Assembly (NCBI GenBank): GCA_013178295.1
Contig: JABLWW010000017.1
Coordinates: 1 to 64,000 of the forward strand
Reading direction: 5' to 3'
Source of the DNA: Anaerolineae bacterium
Lineage (GTDB): Bacteria; Chloroflexota; Anaerolineae; Anaerolineales; Anaerolineaceae
Length of the DNA: 64,000 nt
A model generated the notes under the pieces. That model saw only the letters and a program-made list of their open reading frames with translations, was not told the DNA's origin and searched no databases. Below are positions 52,516 through 60,445 of this stretch, in pieces. Each line of letters starts with the position of its first letter. The first letter of the stretch is position 1. The translations under genes and the position numbers were made by a program.

Positions 52516-53412
52516 TCAGGTGAGGGTATCGGATGGCTTGGGTTTGCGGCGGGCGTGTCTGAGAACGTTTGTCTGGGCGCTTGGGGGGGCGGGGGTTACA
52601 TCCACCTTTTGTGCGAGACGGTAGATGGTCTCTTCAATAAAGCGTGTGTCCTCGATGACCAGCGATAATGCGCCATGCGGGCAGACCTCCACACAGCGCC
52701 CGCAGCCGACGCAAATCTCCGAGCGTATTGGGCGTTTATTCTGCATGCTGATGGCGCGCACAAAACACACCTGTGGACGGGCGCATTCCCCGCAGCCTGT
52801 GCACTTTGCCGCCTCAAAAGCAATCACCACGCCGGGCATTTTGGTGATCTTGCGGCTGATAGAGGGGTGCAGATCCGGCAGTACCTGATACAGACAGCAG
52901 CACGGGCAGCAGTTGCAGATCGTCAGCAGGCGCTCTCCCGGCACCGCTCCCGCCCAGACGGTATCCAATTTGTTGCGCCCCACCATGTGGATCAACCCTG
53001 CCTGGCGGGCGCGCTCGAGGTGCTCAAGTGCCTCCTGTTTGGCGACCAAATGTCCCAGCTTGGGGCTGATGTGCAGCACGGCATCGCCCATCATGATGCA
53101 CCCCAAATCCGTGGGGTAGTCGCGGCAGCCTTCCGCCTCGCGGCAGATGCAGTGGTCCATTTTCCAGATGTGGGCTGCCTGTTCGACAAAATGACGCACC
53201 ACCTGCGACGGAGCCGCCATCTCTGTCTGCCGTTCAACAGACTGATGGATCACCAGGCGGTCTTTGGGCAGGTAATAAATTTCATCCCCCTCAAAAATCA
53301 TGTAGTCAATGAAGCGCCGCACCAGTGCCGACTGCCGCGTCAGACGTGCAAAGAGGAAGCGGTTTTTGAAATTCTTTTTGAGCAGATTCACCAGCCACAT
53401 TGGTCTTGCCAT
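52516..53412 (-). CDS. cysteine-rich 4Fe-4S ferredoxin-domain protein
   Basis: A 298-residue protein. Near the C-terminus are a variant cluster motif (KCTGCGECARPQVCFV) and a classic one (CVGCGRCVEVCPHGAL), as in 2x[4Fe-4S] ferredoxins. Two further cysteine groups precede them: HCICREAEGCRDYPTDLGC and ICNCCPCCC. There is no membrane segment except possibly the N-terminal region. It is a likely electron-transfer protein with extra metal sites. Its partner is not evident from the neighbours. Confidence 0.75.
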   Translation of the reverse strand: MARPMWLVNLLKKNFKNRFLFARLTRQSALVRRFIDYMIFEGDEIYYLPKDRLVIHQSVERQTEMAAPSQVVRHFVEQAAHIWKMDHCICREAEGCRDYPTDLGCIMMGDAVLHISPKLGHLVAKQEALEHLERARQAGLIHMVGRNKLDTVWAGAVPGERLLTICNCCPCCCLYQVLPDLHPSISRKITKMPGVVIAFEAAKCTGCGECARPQVCFVRAISMQNKRPIRSEICVGCGRCVEVCPHGALSLVIEDTRFIEETIYRLAQKVDVTPAPPSAQTNVLRHARRKPKPSDTLT

Positions 53413-53561
53413 GATGCTTCCTCCATACCAGTATTGTGTTCGGCATACCGCTAAAGAGCGACATACCCTTTATCACCCGAAAAAAGGGTTCTGTCAATAC
53501 GCAGTGCGTTATATAAGAGCCGCGCGGGGATCAGGCGTGCGCCGGGCGGGGCTGTCTGTGC

Positions 53562-56486
53562 TCAGCCGTCAAAGGTACCGGCAAAAGGGTCTTTCGCAGG
53601 CGAGGCGCCGCTATCCGGCGGGTTTTCGGGCAAGTAGATGGTGAATGTTGCCCCGGCGTTGGGGGCGCTTTCCAGCTGGATTTCCCCGCCGTGCGCCTGC
53701 ACCGTACCCATAACGATTGAAAGCCCCAACCCGGTGCCTTTGCCAACCCCCTTGGTGGTGTAAAAGGGATCAAAGATGCGCTTTTGCACCTCTGGCGGGA
53801 TGCCCACACCGCTGTCGCTCACCTGCAGCATGAAGCGCTGCTGCTGCGGGTCGTAATCCGTCGTGATGACAATTCTGCCGCCTTCAGGCATGGCGTCGCG
53901 GGCGTTGGTCAGCAGGTTGATCAGCGCTTGCGAGATTTTATTGCGTTCGCAGCGAATGGGCGGCATGTCCTGCGCCAGGCGCGTTTCCACCGCAACGTTT
54001 GACCAGGTTTTAAGCTGGTGTTCGATGAGCAGCAGTGTATCCTGCACAATGGCGTTCAGGTCGTGCGGCACGTATGCCTCCTCAACTGAGCGCGTATAGA
54101 CGCGCAGCGAGCGGATGGTTTCCGCCATGCGCCAGGCACTCTGGTGGATGTTGTTCAGGCTGCGGCGCAGTTTGTCCTCTTCCAGTTTGCCTTCTTCCAG
54201 CTTTTGCAGCAGGATTTCACTGGCGGCGGTTACGATTTGCAGCGGGGTGTTCAGCTCGTGGGCGATCCCGGCTGCCAGCGTCCCCAGCCCAGTCATCTTT
54301 TGCGCGGCGATCATCTCCGCCTCTATTCTCTTGCGTTCGGTGATGTCAATGATCTGCCCCACCATGTACAACGGGGCGCCGTTTGCGTCGCGCGCCACAG
54401 TGAGACGCAGAATGGCGTTGAGCACGCGCCCGTCTTTGTGGACAAAGCGTTTTTCCATTTCAAATGCGTTGATCTCGCCGCGCAGCAGTTGTTCACGCAG
54501 TCTGCGGTTGGTTTCGATCTCCTGTTCGTCCGGGTAGGAGACAGCCTGGTAGTGCAGTCCCAGAAGTTCTTGCTCGCTGTAGCCGAGCATGTTGCAGTAA
54601 GCCGGGTTGACGCGCAAATAGTACCCGCTGAGATCAGTGAGCGAGGCGCCAAACGGCGAAAGTTCAAACAGACTGCGGAACAGTTCCTCGCTCTGGCGCA
54701 GCGCCTCTTCTGCCCGCTTGCGGTCGGTGATATCGTGCAGAACGCCCAGATCGCCCTGTACCTCGCCATCCTCACCCCGTAATGGTGAGACATACATGCT
54801 GACCCAGACAACTCCGCCATCCTTGCGGATAAAGCGTTTTTCGATTACAAAACTTTCGATTTCACCGTTGTATGCGCGGCGGGTCAGTTCCAGGTCTTTT
54901 TCGAGGTCGTCGGGGTGGGTAAGCTGCTGGAAGGTCAGGCTGCGCAGTTCTTCGAGTGTATAGCCCAGCAAGCGGCACAGGTCGCGGCTGGCTTCGGTAA
55001 AATAGCCCTGACGGTCAACAATACCGACGGCGCCCTGCTCAAACAGGCTGCGAAAACGCTGCTCGCCCTGCCGCAGGGCGGCTTCCATCTGTTTGCGCTG
55101 GGTGATGTCCTGGGCGACGCCGACAGTCTGTTTGATATACCCCTGTGCATCGCGCACGGCATAGATGTTGATGTTGACCCATACATGGCTGCCGTTCTTG
55201 TGCAGGTAGCGTTTTTCGATGATAAAGTTATCAATCTCGCCGCGCTCCATACGGCGCACATTGCTGAGGTCTGTTTCGAGGTCGTCGGGGTGGGTAAGCT
55301 GCTGGAAGGTCATCTGCCGCAGTTCTTCCTGCGTATAGCCTACAAGTGCGCAGAAATGCTGGCTGACCTGGACGAATCTACCGCTGGTGTCGGCGATGCA
55401 CACGCTGGTCTGGTTGAACAGGCTGTTGAAGCGCTCCTCTTCGCGGCGGGCGGCGGTGTATAAGCGCGCGTTTTTGATTGCCAGCCCGGCATGGTCGGCG
55501 AATGCTTTCAGCCGGGCGGCGTCATCCGGCGTAAAGAACCCTGTTTGGGCGCTACTTACGTTGAGAAAGCCGACGACTTCTTCGTTGATCACAATCGGGG
55601 CGGAGGCATACGACCTAATCCAGCTGGACGCCGGGTCGTATACCCAGCCGGGGTAGACGTTGACATCTGGAATGACGACCGGCTGTTTGTGCTCCTTCAT
55701 GGATGCCAGATTGTTGGTTTGGGAAACATCAAAGCGCAGCGCCAGCACCCCTTCCAGCACACCGCGCTGCTCATATCCCCTGGCGCGCACCACATGGGCA
55801 GTGCCGTTTTCGATGAGCATCACGTCCGCGGCATCATGCGGGACAACCCGGGCGATGTTATCGAGGATGCGGTCGAGCAGCGTCTCCAGGTCAAGCGTGC
55901 TGTTCAGGTCGGCGGCTGCGCTGGCAAGCGCCTCGGCAAAGCGCTGCTGGCGGCGCAGCTGCTCTTCCACTGTTTGCCGCGCGGCAATTTCCTCTTCCAG
56001 CGATCGGGTGCGCTCCTGGACTTTGCGTTCCAGCTCGGCGTTCAGCCTCTGTATCTGCTCGCTGGCAAACACCCGTTCGCTGATGTCGTGAATGACCGTT
56101 ACCACGTGGGTGACGTTGCCGTTTGCGTCGCACAGCGGGATTTTCTGCGTCTCGGCGGCGAGCGCCTGCCCGTTGTAAAAGATGCGGTCTTCCGAGAAAA
56201 ATGGCTTTGCGTTTTGCAGGACGTATGCATATTCGTGGCGTTGGGCCTCCCCTAAAAAGGGGCAGAGGTCAAACAGCGACTCGCCGCGCGCACCTTTTTT
56301 GTGTCCCAATCGTTTGAGCCACTTGCGCATGGCTGCGTTGCCAAAGACAAAGCGCAGTTCGGCGTCAACAATATGCACCGGGTCTTGCACCGCGTCAATA
56401 ATTGCATGGTACAACTGCGCTGCGTCATACCTCATTTGCTTGGAGCTGGAGTGTTTTTTGCCGCTCTTTTCTTTTTTCTCCACCAT
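53562..56486 (-). CDS. multi-PAS/GAF sensor histidine kinase
   Basis: A 974-residue soluble kinase. The order is PAS (~25-140), coiled coil, GAF (~195-345), three PAS/PAC units (~355-725, each with a LTHPDDLE- or SYPDEQE-type segment), then HisKA with H-box GIAHELNTPLQIV near residue 745, and HATPase with NLLTNARDAMPEGG, DSGVGIPPEVQ and GKGTGLGLSIVMG. No membrane segment, so it senses cytoplasmic signals. No response regulator is next to it, so it is an orphan kinase. It diverges from the protease gene. Confidence 0.93.
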   Translation of the reverse strand: MVEKKEKSGKKHSSSKQMRYDAAQLYHAIIDAVQDPVHIVDAELRFVFGNAAMRKWLKRLGHKKGARGESLFDLCPFLGEAQRHEYAYVLQNAKPFFSEDRIFYNGQALAAETQKIPLCDANGNVTHVVTVIHDISERVFASEQIQRLNAELERKVQERTRSLEEEIAARQTVEEQLRRQQRFAEALASAAADLNSTLDLETLLDRILDNIARVVPHDAADVMLIENGTAHVVRARGYEQRGVLEGVLALRFDVSQTNNLASMKEHKQPVVIPDVNVYPGWVYDPASSWIRSYASAPIVINEEVVGFLNVSSAQTGFFTPDDAARLKAFADHAGLAIKNARLYTAARREEERFNSLFNQTSVCIADTSGRFVQVSQHFCALVGYTQEELRQMTFQQLTHPDDLETDLSNVRRMERGEIDNFIIEKRYLHKNGSHVWVNINIYAVRDAQGYIKQTVGVAQDITQRKQMEAALRQGEQRFRSLFEQGAVGIVDRQGYFTEASRDLCRLLGYTLEELRSLTFQQLTHPDDLEKDLELTRRAYNGEIESFVIEKRFIRKDGGVVWVSMYVSPLRGEDGEVQGDLGVLHDITDRKRAEEALRQSEELFRSLFELSPFGASLTDLSGYYLRVNPAYCNMLGYSEQELLGLHYQAVSYPDEQEIETNRRLREQLLRGEINAFEMEKRFVHKDGRVLNAILRLTVARDANGAPLYMVGQIIDITERKRIEAEMIAAQKMTGLGTLAAGIAHELNTPLQIVTAASEILLQKLEEGKLEEDKLRRSLNNIHQSAWRMAETIRSLRVYTRSVEEAYVPHDLNAIVQDTLLLIEHQLKTWSNVAVETRLAQDMPPIRCERNKISQALINLLTNARDAMPEGGRIVITTDYDPQQQRFMLQVSDSGVGIPPEVQKRIFDPFYTTKGVGKGTGLGLSIVMGTVQAHGGEIQLESAPNAGATFTIYLPENPPDSGASPAKDPFAGTFDG

Positions 56487-56617
56487 GCCGTCCTTTTCTC
56501 TCTTCTAAGAAGATTATACAACGTTCAGCGCTTGCGGCAACAATCTGCAGGTGCGGCGAAGGATGTATAATAAAGAGAACGTTATCGGTTGCTTGGCAAT
56601 ATCCTGCAGAGGTTGTT

Positions 56618-58219
56618 ATGGAATCCTTCTCGTATCGTTCTTCTTTGCCCCAGCCCCCAGTTGGGCGGGGAAAAAACACTTTTTGGGTATTGACCTGCGG
56701 CGTCCTGTTGGTGCTGCTGGTGTGCGTGGGTGTGTTTTTGCTGGCGGGCGGGGTTGGTTTGCTACGGGCGGCGTCGCGTGGGTCAAAAGAGCTGTCTGCC
56801 GCAGCCACCGCTGTTGTGCTGCCGCAGGGCAGCCAGACACTGCAGGTTTCCACCCCCCTGCCGATGGATATCCCTGAAGCGGGGCTGTTGCGCGACCGCA
56901 TCCCTTATCGTGCGGTGGTGCAGATTATTGCCATGGTCAACACCGCCCGCGGCGAAGAGCAGGGCTGGTGGGGGTCGGGAACGATTGTGACCCCGGATGG
57001 ATTTATCCTCACCAATGCACATGTGGTGTCTTCCAGCAAGGAGTTTGGCGAAATTGCGCGCCTGGTTGTGGCAATGACTGTGGCGCAGGATCAGCCCCCC
57101 GAGCCGCGCTACCAGGCAGAGGTGATGCAGCTTGATCAAAATCTGGATATCGCTGTCATCCGCATCACGCATGACCTGTACGGCAACCCAGTTGATCCGG
57201 CGACGCTCAACCTGCCGCATGTCCCGCTGGGCGATTCGGACGCCCTGCAGCTGGGTGACCCGCTGGTGATCATTGGCTACCCCTCGATCGGCGGCGAGAC
57301 GGTGACGCTGACGCGTGGCGAGGTGAGCGGCTTTACCTCGCAGCCCGAATATGGCAACCGCGCTTTCATCAAGACCTCTGCCACCATTGCTGGCGGCAAC
57401 AGCGGCGGGCTGGCGGTCAACGAAAAAGGCGAGATGATCGGCATCCCCACCCAGCTGGGTTACGGCGGCGATGACCAGTATGCCGACTGCCGCCGTTTGG
57501 TGGATACCAACGAGGACGGCGTGGTGGATGGGCGCGACTCGTGTATCCCCACCGGCGGGTTTATCAATGCCCTGCGCCCGCTCAAGCTGGCGCTGCCCTA
57601 TCTGCAAGCCGCCCGCGCCGGGCAGGTCAACATCGTGCAGGGCATGGCAAGCGAGGAAGAGTATGCGCCTTCAGGCTCGATCATCTTTCAGGATGACTTT
57701 TCCAATGCTGGAAGCGGCTGGTATGTGGGCGAGGACGAGGACAGCTACCTCAACTACCAAGACGGCGAATATCTGATTGGTGTGGTGCCGCGCAATTTTA
57801 TTGTCAACACTTGGCTGGGCAGAAGTGAAAGCGACGTGGTGATCAGCGTGGATGCCTACCCTTACAAACCGACCGGGATGGGCGGTTTTGGCGTGCTGTG
57901 CCGTTTTCAGAAAGGTACGGGGGATTACTACGGGCTGGAGGTTACCGAAGACGGTTACTCTTCCATCTGGCGCTACGAGAACGGCGAATATACGTTTTTG
58001 AGCTACTGGGCGCTCTCCAGCGCCATCCCGCCCGGCGGGGCGGGGCGCATCACCGCCGCCTGTGTGGGTGAGCATTTGCTCCTGGCGGTCGACAACATGC
58101 TGGTTGCCGAGGCGTTTGATAATACCTGGGCAAGCGGTGATATTGGTCTGTTTGCCGAGACGTTTGACGAGGGCGGGTTTATTGCCGCGTTTGACAACTA
58201 TATTGTGCAGAAGCCGTGA
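56618..58219 (+). CDS. membrane-anchored trypsin-like (HtrA-type) serine protease with C-terminal beta domain
   Basis: A 533-residue protein from ATG 56618 (AGAGG upstream). One N-terminal membrane anchor (~22-46) precedes an HtrA-like protease domain with triad His135 (ILTNAHVV), Asp177 (NLDIAVIRI) and Ser262 (TIAGGNSGGLAVNE). An insertion DTNEDGVVDGRDSC resembles an EF-hand/thrombospondin-3 calcium loop. There is no PDZ domain. The last ~170 residues (FQDDFSNAGSGWYVGEDEDS, GDIGLFAETFDEGG) resemble a LamG/DUF1080-type jelly-roll. It probably faces the cell exterior. The jelly-roll may target glycan or surface. Confidence 0.87.
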   Translation: MESFSYRSSLPQPPVGRGKNTFWVLTCGVLLVLLVCVGVFLLAGGVGLLRAASRGSKELSAAATAVVLPQGSQTLQVSTPLPMDIPEAGLLRDRIPYRAVVQIIAMVNTARGEEQGWWGSGTIVTPDGFILTNAHVVSSSKEFGEIARLVVAMTVAQDQPPEPRYQAEVMQLDQNLDIAVIRITHDLYGNPVDPATLNLPHVPLGDSDALQLGDPLVIIGYPSIGGETVTLTRGEVSGFTSQPEYGNRAFIKTSATIAGGNSGGLAVNEKGEMIGIPTQLGYGGDDQYADCRRLVDTNEDGVVDGRDSCIPTGGFINALRPLKLALPYLQAARAGQVNIVQGMASEEEYAPSGSIIFQDDFSNAGSGWYVGEDEDSYLNYQDGEYLIGVVPRNFIVNTWLGRSESDVVISVDAYPYKPTGMGGFGVLCRFQKGTGDYYGLEVTEDGYSSIWRYENGEYTFLSYWALSSAIPPGGAGRITAACVGEHLLLAVDNMLVAEAFDNTWASGDIGLFAETFDEGGFIAAFDNYIVQKP

Positions 58220-58316
58220 GTCTGTGGGGCAGGTGGTGGGGTAACTCTCATTTGTCCCAAAAATTCGGCTTTTAGAATGAAATAGCCTTACAATCATGGT
58301 TTGGAGATGAGAAACC

Positions 58317-59429
58317 ATGAAATTACCCCTCAATCAGATCATTGAAGGCGACTGCATCGAAACCCTCAACGCCCTGCCAGAAAAGTCCATTGACCTCATT
58401 TTTGCCGACCCGCCCTATCATCTGCAACTGCAAAATGAACTGCACCGCCCAAACATGACCAGGGTGGACGCAGTAGATGATGACTGGGATCAGTTTGAAT
58501 CCTTGCAGGCGTATGATGCGTTTACCCGAAACTGGCTTGCCGCCTGCCAGCGGGTTTTGAAACCCACTGGCACCATCTGGGTGATTGGAACGTACCACAA
58601 CATTTTCCGTGTGGGAGCGGTGATGCAGGATTTGGGGTTCTGGATCCTCAACGATGTCATTTGGATCAAAACCAACCCGATGCCCAATTTTCGCGGCGTT
58701 CGTTTTACCAATGCGCACGAAACCCTGATATGGGCAAGCACGGGCAAGGGCGCCAAATATACGTTCAATCACCAAGCCATGAAAGATTTGAATGACGAAA
58801 AACAAATGCGCTCCGATTGGTGGCTTTTGTCGCTGGCAACGGGTGTGGAACGTGTGCGGGATGAAAACGGCGTGAAAGCCCACTCGACCCAAAAACCAGA
58901 AGCGTTACTGTATCGGGTCATCTTGTCATCCAGCAATCCTGGGGATGTTGTCCTTGATCCGTTTTTTGGCAGCGGCACAACGGGCGTGGTTGCCAAACGC
59001 TTGCATCGCAATTGGATTGGTATTGAGAGAGAGAAAAAGTATATCGAAGTTGCCCAAAAGCGTATTGACGCTGTTCAGCCAGAGGCGTTTGACGCGGCAG
59101 CGTTCGATGTGAGGAGCAAAGCCAGGTCTGCGCCGAAGGTGGAATTTGCGGCGTTGCTCGAAAATGGATACGTTCAGCCCGGGCAGAAGCTGTTTTTCCG
59201 CAAAGACCCGGCTAAAACTGCCACGATCAAACCTGACGCCCGCCTGCGCACCGCGGACGGTTTTGAAGGCAGCATTCATCAGGCTGGCAGCCATTACATG
59301 AATCATGCACCCTGCAACGGCTGGGAGCATTGGTTTTTGCAGATAAACGGCGGCATGGTCAGTCTTGGCGATGTGCGCGAGAGATATCGTCTAGAAATGG
59401 GTCTCTACGAAAGCGGCTCGTTGGGATGA
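58317..59429 (+). CDS. ccrM: CcrM/HinfI-like adenine DNA methyltransferase
   Basis: A 370-residue beta-class N6-adenine methyltransferase: IDLIFADPPYHLQLQNELHR (catalytic DPPY), GTIWVIGTYHNIFRVGAVMQ, KTNPMPNFRGVRFTNAHETL, VVLDPFFGSGTTGVVAKRLH (SAM-binding FxGxG). The C-terminal ~100 residues (LLENGYVQPGQKLFFRKDP, GSIHQAGSHYMN) match the RAMA/CcrM C-terminal domain. The family methylates GANTC. No cognate endonuclease lies beside it, so it looks like an orphan, possibly regulatory, enzyme. Its close resemblance to alphaproteobacterial CcrM hints at transfer. Confidence 0.9.
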   Translation: MKLPLNQIIEGDCIETLNALPEKSIDLIFADPPYHLQLQNELHRPNMTRVDAVDDDWDQFESLQAYDAFTRNWLAACQRVLKPTGTIWVIGTYHNIFRVGAVMQDLGFWILNDVIWIKTNPMPNFRGVRFTNAHETLIWASTGKGAKYTFNHQAMKDLNDEKQMRSDWWLLSLATGVERVRDENGVKAHSTQKPEALLYRVILSSSNPGDVVLDPFFGSGTTGVVAKRLHRNWIGIEREKKYIEVAQKRIDAVQPEAFDAAAFDVRSKARSAPKVEFAALLENGYVQPGQKLFFRKDPAKTATIKPDARLRTADGFEGSIHQAGSHYMNHAPCNGWEHWFLQINGGMVSLGDVRERYRLEMGLYESGSLG

Positions 59430-59449
59430 AGAAGAGAGCAGACGCTCGC

Positions 59450-60400
59450 TTACTGCGCCTGTGATGATTGCACCCCCAACCTGTGCTGCACGGCGGCGGC
59501 TGAGCCTTCTACTGCCGGGCGGACGACGCATGCCGGGAAGTCAATCTCCAGCGGCAGAATTTCAAAGGACTGCACCCCCTGTGCGTTGATTGTCACCAGC
59601 AGCAGGACTGATCGGCGCACGTCCGGCGGCGAGGGCTGGTCAAAAAGAGCGTTGCCCAAACTGTACGCTATCAATGTTGGACGTGCCTGCCCTGCGCCCT
59701 GTAACCATGCGATGGGCTGCAGAACGTGCGGATGATGCCCCCAAACCAGCACCGCGCCCGAGTCGGCAAAAGCCTGTGCCATCTGGCGCTGGCGGCTGTC
59801 GGGCGCGGGGTGATACTCCGTCCCCCAGTGGATGGAAATCACCGGCAGCCGGCCCTGGCGGCGGGATTGGGCAATACGCTGCGCTGTGCTGGCAATGTCG
59901 AGCGGGGCGGCGACATCGTCAAAGGCATAGAATGCCAGATGAACGCCGCCCACCGAGTGGTATACCGGCGTGTCAGCAGTGATGGCGCGCATTCCGTTGC
60001 TTTCCAAAATGGTGCGGGTCTCGTCCGCTCCATGGGGGGAGCAGTCGCTGGCGTGGTTGTTTGCCAGCGCAAGGATGTCGATCCCGGCGCTGTGCAGCGC
60101 CTGGACGCTTTGCGCTGCGGCGCACAGGTTGTAATTCCTTGCGGTGCGGGTCAAAGCTGGCGTGTTGGCAGTGGTCAGCGGCGATTCAAGATTTGCCAGC
60201 GCCAGGTCGGCGCGCTGCACGTGCGGGGCAATGGCGGAAAAGGCGCGCTCCCAGTCTCGCGCGGCGTGTGCCTGCGCCACGCCGCGCCCGAGCATTACAT
60301 CTCCCATCAACGCCAGCGTGGCTGGCTGCGGGGCAGGGCGTAGCGCCAGCAGAGCAATCGCCAGCAGCAGAAGGATAAGCTTTTTGAGCATGTGTTGCAT
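59450..60400 (-). CDS. CapA-like (PGA_cap) metallophosphatase-fold protein
   Basis: A 316-residue protein with an N-terminal hydrophobic leader (LKKLILLLLAIALLAL). CapA-family motifs: ATLALMGDVMLGRGV, ADLALANLESPLT, IDILALANNHASDCSPHG, ISIHWGTEYHP, VWGHHPHVLQP. The family is calcineurin-like, used in poly-gamma-glutamate synthesis or other wall-related hydrolysis. No capB/capC is near, so its role is open. ATG 60400 or the ATG three codons later may be the start. A hairpin lies directly upstream. Confidence 0.85.
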   Translation of the reverse strand: MQHMLKKLILLLLAIALLALRPAPQPATLALMGDVMLGRGVAQAHAARDWERAFSAIAPHVQRADLALANLESPLTTANTPALTRTARNYNLCAAAQSVQALHSAGIDILALANNHASDCSPHGADETRTILESNGMRAITADTPVYHSVGGVHLAFYAFDDVAAPLDIASTAQRIAQSRRQGRLPVISIHWGTEYHPAPDSRQRQMAQAFADSGAVLVWGHHPHVLQPIAWLQGAGQARPTLIAYSLGNALFDQPSPPDVRRSVLLLVTINAQGVQSFEILPLEIDFPACVVRPAVEGSAAAVQHRLGVQSSQAQ

Positions 60401-60431
60401 GAGACCTGACAGGTTTTGGCTGTCAGGTCTC
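60401..60431. repeat. AGACCTGAC-type inverted repeat, copy 2
   Basis: GAGACCTGACAG and CTGTCAGGTCTC pair perfectly (12 bp) around GTTTTGG. It sits directly before the capA-like start and after the DUF3160 stop, as copy 1 does between two minus-strand genes. It would mask the ribosome-binding region of the capA-like gene. Confidence 0.8.
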
Positions 60432-60445
60432 AGGGGCCGTGTGGA

